Source: Hyphomicrobiales bacterium (GTDB lineage Bacteria > Pseudomonadota > Alphaproteobacteria > Rhizobiales > Methylopilaceae). Taken from it: a stretch of 64,000 bases of DNA. The stretch is taken from positions 248,001 through 312,000 of the forward strand of contig JALHQA010000001.1 in NCBI GenBank assembly GCA_022842205.1, read 5' to 3'. Shown one piece after another: positions 1 through 9,879 of the stretch. The position numbers and the translations under genes were made by a program. Position 1 is the first letter of the stretch, and every line of letters starts with the position of its first letter. Under the pieces are notes generated by a model that saw nothing but the letters and a program-made list of their open reading frames with translations, did not search any database and was not told where the DNA came from.

Positions 1-755
1 TGTTTCAGAAGGCCGCCCATCGCGCAGTCGTCGATCAGCGCATCGCGGATCGCGGCGACACCGCCGGCCTTCACCAGCGCGTCGTGGCGGACCAGCATGC
101 AGCCGCCGGCCGCGGCGGCCGTTTTGCTGCCCGGATCGTTCACCCAGGAGAACGGATACAGCTTCTGGAAGAAGTAGACGAAAGCCGGAATCAGCATTTT
201 CTCGAAGAAGCTGTCGCAGCGCAGCTTGACCATAAGGGATGTCAGTCCGGTCCCTTTGGCCTCGGCGCCGCGCACCAGCCGTTCCAGCGCCTTCGAATCG
301 CGGAAGGCGATATCGGCATCGGTGAAGAGTATGTAGTCCGGCGCGCCCTTGGCCTCGACCATGCGAACACCGGTCGCCATCGCATTGAGTTTTCCGGTCC
401 ATCCGGACGGCGGCTCGGTGCCGCGAAGGATCGTAAGGCGATTCTCGGCATCGAGCTTCACCGCCTCATTCATCGCGATATCGCCGGTGCCGTCATTCGA
501 TTGATCGTCGACGAGCACCACTGAGAATTCGCCGGCATAGCTCTGCTCAAGCAGCGACCCTATCGACCTCGCAATGACATCGGCTTCGTTGCGGGCCGGA
601 ACCACGGCAACGATGCGCGGCCAGGTCACCGGCGCCGGAAGATCGTCGGGCGCGAACCGCACGTCGCGTTCCGCCGCACGCCAATACCCCCCGCGCAAAA
701 GCAGGAGATAGAGCCACACCGAAAGCGAGATGGCGGCAAGCGCAGCGTCGATCAC
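1..755 (-). CDS. hpnB: HpnB-like hopene-associated glycosyltransferase (3' part cut by window edge)
   Basis: Family 2 glycosyltransferase resembling HpnB of hopanoid gene clusters; the acceptor cannot be told from sequence. From a GTG at 755 the protein has a hydrophobic N-terminal helix (residues 5-20), then the GT-A core: VVPARNEADVI (51-61), DDQSNDGTG (83-91) and the metal-binding TDADI (145-149). The GTG is chosen because GGGAAGG lies six bases upstream and no better in-frame ATG is seen. About 251 codons are inside the window; family members run to about 380-390 residues, so the C-terminal membrane part is missing. dxs lies 51 bases upstream on the same strand, so isoprenoid precursor supply and hopanoid modification are probably co-transcribed. 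Confidence 0.82.
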   Translation of the reverse strand, partial: MIDAALAAISLSVWLYLLLLRGGYWRAAERDVRFAPDDLPAPVTWPRIVAVVPARNEADVIARSIGSLLEQSYAGEFSVVLVDDQSNDGTGDIAMNEAVKLDAENRLTILRGTEPPSGWTGKLNAMATGVRMVEAKGAPDYILFTDADIAFRDSKALERLVRGAEAKGTGLTSLMVKLRCDSFFEKMLIPAFVYFFQKLYPFSWVNDPGSKTAAAAGGCMLVRHDALVKAGGVAAIRDALIDDCAMGGLLK

Positions 756-806
756 GCGAGACCTTCCCTGCGCGGACTGTGACAGTCGCTCATACCAGTA
801 CGGGCG

Positions 807-2720
807 TCAGGCCCGGTCCTTGGCGGCAGCCTGCGTCTTGCCCAGCGCTTCGAACACCTTGGAGACGATGCCCTTGGCGTCCATTCCGGCCTTCGAATAC
901 ATACGATCAGGCTTGTCGTGATCGGTGTATTCATCGGGCAGGACGAGCGAACGTATCTTGAGGCCTTCGTCGAACACGCCGTTCTCGGCCAGAAGATGAT
1001 GGACCATCGAACCGAAGCCGCCGACCGAACCCTCCTCGATAGTGATGAGCACATCGTGGGTACGGGCGAGATTCAGGATCATCTCCTCGTCGAGCGGCTT
1101 TGCGAAGCGCGCATCGGCGACCGTGGTCGAGAGGCCCTTGGCGTCCAGTTCGTCCGCGGCCTTGAGCGATTCCTGCAGGCGCGTGCCGAAGGACAGAAGA
1201 GCGATCTGGCTGCCCGTGCGGATGATGCGGCCTTTGCCGATCTCCAGCGGAATGCCCTCCTGCGGCATCTCTACGCCGACGCCTTCGCCGCGCGGATAGC
1301 GGAACGCGATCGGGCCGTCGTTATAGGCAACCGCCGTCGCGACCATATGGACAAGCTCGGCCTCGTCGGCCGCCGCCATGACCACCATTTCGGGCAGGCA
1401 GGCGAGATAGGCGACATCGAAGGCACCGGCATGCGTCGCGCCGTCGGCGCCGACATAACCAGCGCGATCGATGGCAAAGCGCACCGGCAGCTTCTGCAGC
1501 GCAACGTCATGGACAAGCTGGTCGTAGCCGCGCTGCAGGAAGGTCGAGTAGATCGCGCAGAACGGCTTGTAGCCCTCGGTCGCAAGGCCGGCGGCAAACG
1601 TCACCGCATGCTGCTCGGCGATGCCGACATCGAATGTGCGGTCAGGGAAGCTCTTCTCGAAGATGCCGACGCCCGTGCCGTCCGGCATGGCGGCCGTGAT
1701 GGCGACGATCTTGTCGTCCTTCATACCTTCCTTGGCGAGGCTGTCGCCAAAGACCTTGGTGTAGCTCGGGAAGTTCGCCGCGGCCTTTTTCTGCTGGCCG
1801 GTAACGGGGTCGAACTGCACGACGCCGTGATACTTGTCGTCGGACGCCTCGGCCGGGGCATAGCCCTTGCCCTTCTGCGTAATGACATGGATCAGGACCG
1901 GGCCGTCGGCATTGTCGCGGACGTTCTGCAACACCGGCAGAAGATGGTTCAGATCGTGGCCGTCGATCGGGCCGACATAATAAAGGCCGAGCTCCTCGAA
2001 CAGCGTGCCACCGCCGGCAAGGAAGCCGCGTGCGTATTCTTCCGCCTGCGCCGCGCGGTCGATGACGAATTGCGGCAGGTTCTTCGACAGCTGGCGCGCC
2101 GTCTCGCGGATCGTCTTGTAGGTCTTGCCCGACATCAGGCGCGACAGATAGGCCGACATCGCGCCGACCGGCGGCGCAATCGACATCTCGTTGTCGTTCA
2201 GAATGACGATGAGTTTCGAACGGAGCGCGCCGGCATTGTTCAGGGCCTCATAGGCCATGCCCGCCGACATGGAGCCGTCGCCGATCACCGCGATGACATT
2301 GTTGTCACCGCCGGAAAGATCGCGCGCCACGGCCATGCCGAGGCCGGCCGAAATCGAGGTCGAGGAATGCGCCGCGCCGAACGGGTCATATTCGCTCTCG
2401 GCGCGCTTGGTGAAGCCGGAAAGACCGCCGCTCTGGCGCAGCGTACGTATACGGTCGCGGCGGCCGCAGAGGATCTTGTGCGGGTAGGTCTGGTGACCGA
2501 CATCCCAGATGATCCGGTCACGCGGCGTGTCGAAGACATAGTGAAGTGCCGTCGTCAGCTCGATCACGCCAAGGCCCGCGCCGAGATGGCCGCCCGTCAC
2601 CGACACCGCGTCAATGGTCTCAAGACGAAGTTCGTCGGCAAGCTGCCTCAGCTTCTCTTCGGGAAGCTTGCGCAGGTCTTCCGGCGTGCGGATTGTGTCG
2701 AGGAGCGGTGTCTCAGGCAT
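807..2720 (-). CDS. dxs: 1-deoxy-D-xylulose-5-phosphate synthase
   Basis: Catalyses thiamine-diphosphate-dependent condensation of pyruvate and glyceraldehyde 3-phosphate, the first step of the MEP isoprenoid pathway, in the cytoplasm. The 637-residue length is normal for the family. Visible are [15 protein letters not shown], the ThDP/Mg motif [39 protein letters not shown] and the transketolase pyrimidine-domain region ending in FRYPRGEG. It is followed on the same strand by hpnB, which fits a hopanoid-producing bacterium. The upstream 520-base gap separates it from a divergent gene and should carry its promoter. A long open frame on the opposite strand is a codon-bias shadow. Confidence 0.98.
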   Translation of the reverse strand: MPETPLLDTIRTPEDLRKLPEEKLRQLADELRLETIDAVSVTGGHLGAGLGVIELTTALHYVFDTPRDRIIWDVGHQTYPHKILCGRRDRIRTLRQSGGLSGFTKRAESEYDPFGAAHSSTSISAGLGMAVARDLSGGDNNVIAVIGDGSMSAGMAYEALNNAGALRSKLIVILNDNEMSIAPPVGAMSAYLSRLMSGKTYKTIRETARQLSKNLPQFVIDRAAQAEEYARGFLAGGGTLFEELGLYYVGPIDGHDLNHLLPVLQNVRDNADGPVLIHVITQKGKGYAPAEASDDKYHGVVQFDPVTGQQKKAAANFPSYTKVFGDSLAKEGMKDDKIVAITAAMPDGTGVGIFEKSFPDRTFDVGIAEQHAVTFAAGLATEGYKPFCAIYSTFLQRGYDQLVHDVALQKLPVRFAIDRAGYVGADGATHAGAFDVAYLACLPEMVVMAAADEAELVHMVATAVAYNDGPIAFRYPRGEGVGVEMPQEGIPLEIGKGRIIRTGSQIALLSFGTRLQESLKAADELDAKGLSTTVADARFAKPLDEEMILNLARTHDVLITIEEGSVGGFGSMVHHLLAENGVFDEGLKIRSLVLPDEYTDHDKPDRMYSKAGMDAKGIVSKVFEALGKTQAAAKDRA

Positions 2721-3244
2721 AGTCCATCTTTCACAAGCAAGGGCCGGGCCCAGTTAAAACGCAGCCGCCTATATCGGAGTCTTATAAGCTACCCGATTAA
2801 GCAAAGTTTGCGGCCTTTTTGGGTGGCATAACCTTAGCGCAACCTGACCGGAAGCCGCAGGCACAAGGATTTTCGTGCCGGCTAAACCTCTGGTTATCAA
2901 TTGCAATCTGTGGCTGCCGCCCTCCTCGATCAATCTGTTTTCTGGTTGTCGGGCGCCGTTCTCGTCAGGTTCAACGCATGAACCGGCCCGCGGGTTACTC
3001 AAATATAGGGCGGACCCGTACGCCTCTTGCCCCTTGCGGAGCACGGTTTCCTATCCGCTGGCGCGAAATGTGGCAAGGCTTCGCCTTGGGTGACGGGGTG
3101 GGATACAGGCCGGGGGTGGCTAACTTTTGCTTAACTACCCCACGCAAATGCCCGGTCCTTTTGCATAAATTCAGATTTTATCTGCCTTTCAGCCGTATCA
3201 CGTCTTCCAGGGGCGCCTCCGGCGCGGGATATCCTTGGACAAAT
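2721..3244. other. Divergent intergenic region dxs / FemAB-like gene
   Basis: A 524-base gap between divergent genes. It is less GC-rich than the flanks and has no open frame with coding character. It must hold the promoters of both dxs and the acyltransferase operon, but I could not single out convincing -35/-10 pairs. No riboswitch-like conserved core was recognised. Confidence 0.5.
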
Positions 3245-4420
3245 ATGTTGCGCGTTGCCCAGCCTGAACTGAACGGACAGCTCACGTTCGCGGTGCATGC
3301 CAGCCTGGCAGGGGCCGAGGCGACATGGCGGGAGCTCGAGGCGCGCGGCGTCCTCTCGCCCTATCAGCGTTTCGACTGGGTATCGCAGTTCTGCGCCGCC
3401 GGCTTCGACGGCGATTGTGGCTCGACGGCCGTTCTGGTCATCTCCGAAGACGATGCGCCGGTCGCCATCCTGCCGCTGCGCATCACCTCTTGGCTTGGCG
3501 CGCGTGTCGGCCGCGTGATCGGCTCGGCCATCTCGAACTCCGACAGCCTCATCTACGACCCGATCTATCGCGACCGTCTGACGAAGGACGCGCTGAGCCG
3601 CGCCTTCGCGGCGCTGTCCGCACAGGGCCATCGCGTCGATCTTTTGAGTTTCCAGAACCTCGTCGGCGATGCGGGCACCAATCCGCTGCTCGCCTTCCCC
3701 CATGCGCCCGCCCCCAACAATCTCTATGTCGGCTCGCTGCTGACGCCGGGTGGCGTCGATATCGAAACCTCGCTGTCGCGCAAGCGCCGCAACAATCTGA
3801 AACGCGGCATGCGCCGGCTCTGCGAACTGTTCGGCCCGGTCGAATTGCGCCGCGCCTCGACGCCGGAAGAGATCGATGCGTTCGAGGAAGTCTTCTTCGA
3901 GCAGCGCTCGCGCCGGTTCCGCGAGATGGGCGTCAAAAACGTCTTCGGCACGCCGCAATTCCGCGCCTTTTACCGCAACGTTGCCCGCGCCTCGCTCGGC
4001 AAGAACCAGCCCGCGCTGACCATACATGCGCTGACGGCAGGCGGAGAGATCGTCGCCACCAGTTTCGGCCTATACAGCCCCGGCCACTATTCGCAGCAGA
4101 TCAATTCGACAGCCGATGGCCCCGCCGCGAAATACTCGCTGAGCGGCGTCCTCCTGCTGCTGCTGCTTGAAGAATTGCGCGTCCAGGGCTTCAGGACGTT
4201 CGACCTCGGCCTCGGCGATTTCGAATACAAGACCGAGTGGACCGAAGCCACGGTCGTTTACGACAGCATCGTGCCGGTATCGAGCTTCGGGACGGATGTC
4301 GCGCCGCTTCTGCGCGGTGCGCGGCGGATCAAGCGCACCATCAAGCAGACGCCGGCCCTCTGGCGTGTCGCGCGCGGCGTCCAGGCGCTTCTGGCGCGCT
4401 TCGGCGACCGGAGCCGGTAA
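3245..4420 (+). CDS. FemAB/BioF2-like GNAT-fold acyltransferase (CelD family)
   Basis: 391-residue cytoplasmic protein of the GNAT_acetyltransf_6 (BioF2/CelD, FemAB-like) group, members of which are linked to surface polysaccharide or lipid modification; substrate unknown. The family C-terminal pattern is clear: SFGLYSPGHYSQQI, then AKYSLSGVLLLLLLEEL, then FDLGLGDFEYKTEWT near residue 330. A basic stretch NNLKRGMRRL precedes it. I start at ATG 3245 because upstream in-frame codons read through the intergenic region without family similarity. Its stop codon overlaps the start of the flippase gene, so the three genes to 6941 form one translationally coupled operon. A second member of the same family closes that operon. 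Confidence 0.75.
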   Translation: MLRVAQPELNGQLTFAVHASLAGAEATWRELEARGVLSPYQRFDWVSQFCAAGFDGDCGSTAVLVISEDDAPVAILPLRITSWLGARVGRVIGSAISNSDSLIYDPIYRDRLTKDALSRAFAALSAQGHRVDLLSFQNLVGDAGTNPLLAFPHAPAPNNLYVGSLLTPGGVDIETSLSRKRRNNLKRGMRRLCELFGPVELRRASTPEEIDAFEEVFFEQRSRRFREMGVKNVFGTPQFRAFYRNVARASLGKNQPALTIHALTAGGEIVATSFGLYSPGHYSQQINSTADGPAAKYSLSGVLLLLLLEELRVQGFRTFDLGLGDFEYKTEWTEATVVYDSIVPVSSFGTDVAPLLRGARRIKRTIKQTPALWRVARGVQALLARFGDRSR

Positions 4421-5790
4421 TGACGATGGCGGCCGAAGGCGGGATCCCGGCGGTTGACACCGCCACCTCCGGCGCCGGCGGATTCTCCCTGTCCGGCATC
4501 ACCATCATCGCCATCCGCATCACCGGCGCGGGCCTCGGCTTTGCCGCGCAGGCGCTCGCCTCGCGTCTCATCGGCGCCGAGCAGTTCGGCTATTACGCGC
4601 TTGCCTTCGTTTGGCTGCTTCTCCTCGGCCACGGCGCGACCGCGGGCACCAACCAGCTCATCTGCCGTTTCCTTGCGACCTATCGCGAGCGGGGCGACAA
4701 GAATCCCGCCGCGGGACTCTTGCGCTTTGCGTTTCTCATGGCCGGCACGGTCGCGGCGCTGACGGCACTGATCGCGATCGCAATCGTGCATTCGGGTTTC
4801 GTCGCCGTCGATGCGGAATTCGTGGTGCTGGCATCGCTTGCATTCGCGGCGATCCCGCTGCTCGTCCTTCAGGATTTTCTCGAAGCCATCGCCCGCGGCA
4901 TGGACAGGCCCGGCCTCGGCATCGCGCCGGCCATGCTGATGCGCCATCTTGCGATCCTCGTCGGCGCCGGGAGCCTTCTTATGCTCGGCAAGGATGCGAC
5001 CGCGATGACCGTCATGACAATGACCATCGCCGGCCTTCTCGCGAGCGTCGCGATCCAGTTCGCGCTGCTCTACGGCCGGTTGCGTGTCGAACTCCGCGGC
5101 GCGAAGCCTGCCTACGAATCCGCCATGTGGTTTCGCACCGCGCTGCCCATCGCGCTGCTCGATGCCACCGATGTGCTCTTCAACAACGCGGACATCCTGA
5201 TACTCGCGCTTTTCGCCCCGCCCGAGATCATCGCCTTCTATTATGCGGCGACGCGCCTCGTGCAGCTTCTCGGCTATGTGCCCTACGGAATCTCGGCCGC
5301 CACCGCGCAAAAATACGCAATGCTCGCCGAACGCGACGACCGCACCTCGCTACAGGCACTGATCTCGGCCGCCACCGCTCTGTCCACCGCGCTTGCGCTC
5401 GCGGGCACGATCGTTCTCGCCGTCACCGGCGGCTATCTTCTTCTCGTCTTCGGCGAAGGCTTCGATGCCGCCGCGACGGTTCTTCCCGTCCTCTGCCTCG
5501 GCATCGTCCTGATCTGCGCCTTCGGGCCGGGAGAGGATGTGCTGACGATGCTCGGCCACGAACGCATCTGTTCCGCGACCTTCATCACCTTCGTCGGCGT
5601 CAACATCGCCCTGAACTTTGCGCTCATCCCGGCCTTCGGAATGATGGGCTCCGCCGCGGCGACCGCCACAGCGCTTGGACTGCGCAGTGCCGTCCTCGCC
5701 TGGTTCGCGCACCGCCGTACGGGCCTGTTCCTGCCATTGTCCATTGCACGCACGCGCGCGGCGTGGCGCCACTGGAAGGAGCAAGGCTGA
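4420..5790 (+). CDS. Wzx/MATE-type polysaccharide or lipid flippase
   Basis: 456-residue polytopic inner-membrane protein of the oligosaccharide flippase (Wzx/MurJ/MATE) superfamily, predicted to translocate a lipid-linked substrate. Around a dozen hydrophobic segments can be followed, starting near residue 22 with ITIIAIRITGAGLGFAAQA, then EQFGYYALAFVWLLLLG, and a half-way LLDATDVLFNNADILIL segment typical of these proteins. The ATG at 4420 overlaps the preceding TAA (TAATGA), and its own TGA overlaps the ATG of the next gene, so expression is coupled. Sitting between two FemAB-like acyltransferases without Wzy or other glycosyltransferases in view, it may act on a small acylated or aminoacylated lipid-linked unit; that is inference. 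Confidence 0.75.
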   Translation: MTMAAEGGIPAVDTATSGAGGFSLSGITIIAIRITGAGLGFAAQALASRLIGAEQFGYYALAFVWLLLLGHGATAGTNQLICRFLATYRERGDKNPAAGLLRFAFLMAGTVAALTALIAIAIVHSGFVAVDAEFVVLASLAFAAIPLLVLQDFLEAIARGMDRPGLGIAPAMLMRHLAILVGAGSLLMLGKDATAMTVMTMTIAGLLASVAIQFALLYGRLRVELRGAKPAYESAMWFRTALPIALLDATDVLFNNADILILALFAPPEIIAFYYAATRLVQLLGYVPYGISAATAQKYAMLAERDDRTSLQALISAATALSTALALAGTIVLAVTGGYLLLVFGEGFDAAATVLPVLCLGIVLICAFGPGEDVLTMLGHERICSATFITFVGVNIALNFALIPAFGMMGSAAATATALGLRSAVLAWFAHRRTGLFLPLSIARTRAAWRHWKEQG

Positions 5791-6941
5791 TGGGCACCGT
5801 AGTCCAGATGCAGGCCGCCGCCCGTCAGCCGCAATCGCGCACCTGCACGGCAACCGTCATATCGGGCTCGGAACTTCGCGCGCTCGATCCGCGGGAATGG
5901 GATGATCTGGCAGCCAATGAAATCGAGGAGAATCCATTTCTGGCGCGGCAGTATGTATTGGCGGGACTCAACGCGCTCGGCGATGCGCACGGCATGCGCG
6001 TCGTCGTGCTGCGTGCGGGCGATGTTCTTGCCGGGCTCATTCCATTCCGCGTGCGCGCGGCCTGCGGGTTTCTGCCTGTACGGCAGGCACAGCTGGCGCT
6101 CAATCTCTACCAGGTTCATGGCGCACCCCTGATCCGCAAGGATTGCGCCGACGCGGCTCTCGCCGCGTTCCTCGACATGCCGGGAGTTCCTTCACACTGG
6201 GCGTTTCCTCATGTCGATTTCAACGGACCGTTCGCCCACGCACTGGCGCGCGCCGCCGCGACGCGTGGTATCGATACGGTACGCACGCGCGCCTATATGC
6301 GCCCGATCCTGACGCGCATCGACGAAGGATTTCAGGGCTTCGTGCGAGACATCGCCGGCCAGAAGCGCGAGAAGGACATCAAGCGCAAGCTGCGGCGTCT
6401 GCGCGAACTGGGAGAGGTCCGCCTTGAGCGCGCGACGGAACCCGCGCTCGTCGCCGAGCGCGTGGAGGCCTTTCTGCGCATGGAAAACGAAGGCTGGAAA
6501 GGCAAGCGCCGCACCTCTTTCCTTGCCCGCGAGGATGATGCCCGCTTCGCGCGTCTCGCCTTCACCGCGGAGAACGGCTTCACCAGCGTCGACAGCCTGC
6601 TGCTGGATGGTCGCCCCATTGCGGCGGTTGTCAATATCTCGACCGGTCCGTCGCTGTTCACGGCCAAATGCGCCTTCGACGAGACCTACCGGAAATTCGG
6701 TCCCGGACTGATCCTCGATTATCTGATGATCGAATATTTCTACGACGATACGCAGTGCGTCGAGATGGACGCCGCCACATCGGTGGACGGTCATATGCTG
6801 CTCGGCCTCTGGAATGCAGCAAAGCCGATGGGCACCTTGGTCATGGGACCCGCCGGCGCCGAAACCACGCTGATCTCACGGCTGGAAGAAGCGAAATATA
6901 CGGGCTGGAACGCTCTCAAGCGGCTTCTTCGCCGGGACTGA
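5790..6941 (+). CDS. Second FemAB/BioF2-like GNAT-fold acyltransferase
   Basis: 383-residue paralogue of the protein encoded at 3245-4420. It shows the same layout: DWDDL-like N-terminal segment (REWDDLAANEIEENPFL), a central basic KREKDIKRKLRRLREL segment, and the C-terminal GNAT pattern with FTAKCAFDETYRKFGPG and GLILDYLMIEYF. Start ATG 5790 overlaps the flippase stop codon. The basic helix resembles the KxxxRxxR element of peptidoglycan FemX-type and CelD-type enzymes. Substrate and acyl donor cannot be told. Two diverged copies flanking a flippase imply two related acyl or aminoacyl transfers on the exported molecule. The 167 bases downstream to the ABC operon hold no gene. Confidence 0.72.
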   Translation: MGTVVQMQAAARQPQSRTCTATVISGSELRALDPREWDDLAANEIEENPFLARQYVLAGLNALGDAHGMRVVVLRAGDVLAGLIPFRVRAACGFLPVRQAQLALNLYQVHGAPLIRKDCADAALAAFLDMPGVPSHWAFPHVDFNGPFAHALARAAATRGIDTVRTRAYMRPILTRIDEGFQGFVRDIAGQKREKDIKRKLRRLRELGEVRLERATEPALVAERVEAFLRMENEGWKGKRRTSFLAREDDARFARLAFTAENGFTSVDSLLLDGRPIAAVVNISTGPSLFTAKCAFDETYRKFGPGLILDYLMIEYFYDDTQCVEMDAATSVDGHMLLGLWNAAKPMGTLVMGPAGAETTLISRLEEAKYTGWNALKRLLRRD

Positions 6942-7108
6942 CACCATTTTTCATCGTCTGCCTGCGAATCCGGCAAACGCCTTGGCACCTGCCGATTAAA
7001 GAAGCGCGCTCGCCGCGTCGCCGCCTCAGCGCCCCCCGGTCCCGCTCCTGAGCGGGGCTGGCACACTCATTGCATTCTTATTTGCATGCAATCTGGGTGG
7101 AGGGCTCC

Positions 7109-7873
7109 GTGACCGACAGCCTTATCGACGGGCAACACATCAGCAAAGTCTATGCGACGGCCACCGGGCCGCTGGTGGCGCTCGATAATGTCTCCTTCAA
7201 CATAGAAGAAGGAGAGTTCATCTCGCTGGTCGGTCCGTCCGGCTGCGGCAAGTCCACTTTGCTCTCCATTCTCGGCGGGCTCGAGGAGAAATCCGACGGC
7301 ACGCTGGTCCTCGCCGGCAAGCATCACGACAGTCCGCGCCCCGATCTCGGGATGATGCTCCAGACCTCGGTGCTGTTTCCGTGGCGCACGGTGCGCGAGA
7401 ATGTGCGCCTGCCCGGCATCATCCTGAAGCTCGACAAGAAGGAACAGGCCGAGCGCTGCGATGAACTGCTCGACATGGTCGGGCTCAACGGCTTCGGCGA
7501 CCGCTATCCGACCGAACTCTCCGGCGGCATGCGCCAGCGCGTCGCCCTCGCCCGCCTCCTTGCCCACAATCCGCGCGTGCTTCTGATGGACGAGCCGTTC
7601 GGCGCGCTCGACGAATTCACGCGCGAGACGATGAATGTCGAGTTGCTGCGCATCTGGGAGAAGACCGGCAAGACCGTGATCTTCGTCACACACAATATCG
7701 GCGAAGCGGTTTTCCTCTCCGACCGCATCTTTGTCATGACGCCGCGTCCCGGCCGCCTCGAGGGCATTGTCGAGGTCGATCTGCCGCGTCCGCGAACAAT
7801 GGAAGCGATGCGCGATCCGCGCTTCTCCGAACTCGTCTTTACGATCCGCCGCATGCTCGGCGTCGATCACTGA
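7109..7873 (+). CDS. ABC transporter ATP-binding protein (SsuB/TauB/NrtD type)
   Basis: 254-residue cytoplasmic ATPase of a nitrate/sulfonate/taurine-type importer. Walker A GPSGCGKST is at residues 42-50, followed by the Q-loop MMLQTSVLFPW, signature LSGGMRQRVALARLL, Walker B VLLMDEPFGALDE and switch FVTHNIGEAVFLSDR. I use GTG 7109, preceded by GGTGGAGGG, rather than the in-frame codon 39 bases upstream. Permease and binding-protein genes follow within 12 and 64 bases, giving a complete importer operon. The substrate is not evident. The orphan allophanate-hydrolase-like gene downstream hints at a nitrogenous solute, which is inference only. Confidence 0.9.
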   Translation: MTDSLIDGQHISKVYATATGPLVALDNVSFNIEEGEFISLVGPSGCGKSTLLSILGGLEEKSDGTLVLAGKHHDSPRPDLGMMLQTSVLFPWRTVRENVRLPGIILKLDKKEQAERCDELLDMVGLNGFGDRYPTELSGGMRQRVALARLLAHNPRVLLMDEPFGALDEFTRETMNVELLRIWEKTGKTVIFVTHNIGEAVFLSDRIFVMTPRPGRLEGIVEVDLPRPRTMEAMRDPRFSELVFTIRRMLGVDH

Positions 7874-7884
7874 GGTTTGCGGCC

Positions 7885-8739
7885 ATGAACATGATGCAAC
7901 CCGCCGAAGAGATTGTCGCCTCTCCCGCCACGCAGAAGGAAACGATCGAGCGTTTCGTCGAGACCGAACGCCGGCGGCAGAAGAAGAAGGTGCTGGTCAA
8001 TCGTCTGCTGGCTGCCGGCTTCGGCATTTTCGTTCTGCTGGTCTGGGGCTTCGCCACCGAAGGCGGCTTCGTTCACAGGCTCATCATTCCCTCGCCCATC
8101 GACACCTTCTGGGCGATGGGCCGCGTGATGAGTGCGGATTATTTCCTGCCGAATATCTGGGTCACGCTGCAGGAAATCCTCTGGGGTTTCGCCATCGGCC
8201 TCGCCTCCGGTGTCGTGCTCGGCGTCGGCGTTGCGATGTTCGATGCCGTACGTGCAACGATCTATCCCTATCTCGTCGCGCTGCAGGCGCCGCCGAAGAT
8301 CGTGCTGGCGCCGATCTTCGTCACCTGGTTCGGTTTCGACCAGCCGTCGAAAATCGCGATCGCGGTCGTGATGAGCTTCTTCCCGATGTTCCTCAACACG
8401 CTGACGGGCCTTTCTGCCGTCGATCAGAACGCGGTGAAATTGATGCGGTCGCTCACCGCGGGGCGTTGGAAGACCTTTCGTTATCTGCTGCTGCCGAACG
8501 CGCTGCCGATCATGATGGCGGGCGTCAAGCTGTGCTGGACGCTCGCCGTGCTCGGCGTGATCGTCGGCGAGTTTGTCGGCGCATCGGCCGGCATCGGCTA
8601 TCTCATCTACGCGATGAACTTCCAGCTCGATATCGCCGGCGTCTTCGCACTCATCATCATCCTCTCGCTGTTCACGCTGGTCGTCTACCAGCTCATCGAA
8701 TGGCTCGAGAGCCGCATCATCTTCTGGAAACAGCTTTGA
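7885..8739 (+). CDS. ABC transporter permease (SsuC/TauC/NrtB type)
   Basis: 284-residue inner-membrane permease with six predicted helices; after a charged cytoplasmic N-terminus the first is LLAAGFGIFVLLVWGFAT. The EAA loop that docks the ATPase is visible in LTAGRWKTFRYLLLPNALP, followed by GVIVGEFVGASAGIGYLIY, as in BPD_transp_1 proteins of the taurine/sulfonate group. It begins 12 bases after the ATPase gene. A short stem-loop (8748-8763) lies in the gap before the binding-protein gene and may adjust relative mRNA levels. Confidence 0.9.
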   Translation: MNMMQPAEEIVASPATQKETIERFVETERRRQKKKVLVNRLLAAGFGIFVLLVWGFATEGGFVHRLIIPSPIDTFWAMGRVMSADYFLPNIWVTLQEILWGFAIGLASGVVLGVGVAMFDAVRATIYPYLVALQAPPKIVLAPIFVTWFGFDQPSKIAIAVVMSFFPMFLNTLTGLSAVDQNAVKLMRSLTAGRWKTFRYLLLPNALPIMMAGVKLCWTLAVLGVIVGEFVGASAGIGYLIYAMNFQLDIAGVFALIIILSLFTLVVYQLIEWLESRIIFWKQL

Positions 8740-8747
8740 GTTCACCC

Positions 8748-8763
8748 GCGCGAAAAGTCGCGC
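8748..8763 (+). other. Intercistronic stem-loop before solute-binding protein gene
   Basis: GCGCGA, four-base loop AAAG, TCGCGC. It has no T-run, so it is more likely an mRNA stability or processing element than a terminator. It separates the permease from the binding-protein gene, the usual site for differential expression in importer operons. Confidence 0.4.
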
Positions 8764-8803
8764 ATGCGTACCGGGGTCCCGGCCCAAAAAAGGAGACAAG
8801 AAA

Positions 8804-9856
8804 ATGCTGACAGGTGGCTTGAAAAAAGGAACGGCGGCACTTGCCGTTCTCATCGCGCTCGGCGCTTCGGCCGGTGCGCAGGATCTCGTGAAATTCAACG
8901 GCGTCACCGCGCAGGGCGGCCCGACGGCGCAGATGTTCCCGGTCTTCATGGCGCTCGAAAAGGGCTTCTATAAAGACGAGGGCCTCGACGTCACGCTGAA
9001 CTACTCCAAGGGCTCGTCCGACGCCGCGCGCCAGCTGGCGTCAGGCAATGTCGACTGGGGCATCTTCTCGTCGGCGGCCACGATGCAGGCGGTCCAGCGC
9101 GGCTTTCCGCTGAAGACCATCATGCAGATCTATTATCCGGACACGTTCGACATCGTCGTGCCGGAGGACAGCCCGGTAAAGACGATGGCCGACATGAAGG
9201 GCAAGACGATCGGCGTCTCCGATCTCGCCGGCGGCGAAGTGCCGATGACACGTGCCTCGATCGTATCGAGCAAGCTGAAGGAAGGCTCGGACGTCAAGCT
9301 CGTCATCGCCGGCGAAGGCGACCCCACGACGATCCGCTCCTTCAAGGAAGACCGCATCCAGGCCTATGCCGGCGCCAAGCGCGATCTCCTGCTGATCCCC
9401 GCGCAGGGCATCCCGACCCGTTCGATCACGCCCGAGGTCATCGCCACATTCCCGGGCGACGGCCTGTCGGTACGCGAGGAGACGTTCGAAAAGGACAAGG
9501 AACTGCTCGTCAAGTTCGTGCGTGCCACGATCAAGGGCTGGGCCTGGGGCATGGCGAACTCCGATGAAGCCTTCGAGCTGCTGAAGACCAAATACGCCGC
9601 CGCCTCGCTCGGCGACAACCCGGTCGCCAAGCCGTTCTGGGAGCTCGTCAAGACCTACTACACCGCCCCGGCGAGCGTGACCAAGCACGGCACGAGCATC
9701 CCGGCCGCCTGGAATACCTACATGGAGTATCTCCAGCTTGGCGAAGGCGAGCAGAAGGCGCTCGCGGGTCCGGTCGATCTCAGCAAGGTCCTGACGGACG
9801 AGATCGTGCTCAAGGCCTGGGAAGGCCTCGATATCAAGTCGGCGTCGGCCAAGTAA
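8804..9856 (+). CDS. ABC transporter substrate-binding protein (NMT1/THI5-like)
   Basis: 350-residue periplasmic binding protein with a Sec signal peptide (positive MLTGGLKKG, hydrophobic core, cleavage after ASAGA near residue 24). The mature part follows the SsuA/TauA/THI5 layout: FPVFMALEKGFYKDEGLDV, ASGNVDWGIFSSAATMQA, and a PEDSPVKTMADMKGKTIGV segment. An AAAGGAGACA ribosome-binding site precedes the ATG. It supplies the ligand to the upstream permease and ATPase. The ligand class cannot be assigned: relatives bind sulfonates, pyrimidine precursors, nitrate or aromatic acids. Confidence 0.88.
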   Translation: MLTGGLKKGTAALAVLIALGASAGAQDLVKFNGVTAQGGPTAQMFPVFMALEKGFYKDEGLDVTLNYSKGSSDAARQLASGNVDWGIFSSAATMQAVQRGFPLKTIMQIYYPDTFDIVVPEDSPVKTMADMKGKTIGVSDLAGGEVPMTRASIVSSKLKEGSDVKLVIAGEGDPTTIRSFKEDRIQAYAGAKRDLLLIPAQGIPTRSITPEVIATFPGDGLSVREETFEKDKELLVKFVRATIKGWAWGMANSDEAFELLKTKYAAASLGDNPVAKPFWELVKTYYTAPASVTKHGTSIPAAWNTYMEYLQLGEGEQKALAGPVDLSKVLTDEIVLKAWEGLDIKSASAK

Positions 9857-9879
9857 CGGGCGGCACGTTCAGAAAATGC

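Noticed and set aside
918-2831. Long open frame on the strand opposite dxs
   Set aside because: Mirror of dxs codon bias; the translation is basic, His/Arg-rich and shows no domain, while dxs is complete on the other strand.
2819-3244. N-terminal extension of the FemAB-like gene
   Set aside because: The added 142 residues are translated intergenic sequence with several basic and Cys residues and no family similarity; ATG 3245 begins the protein.
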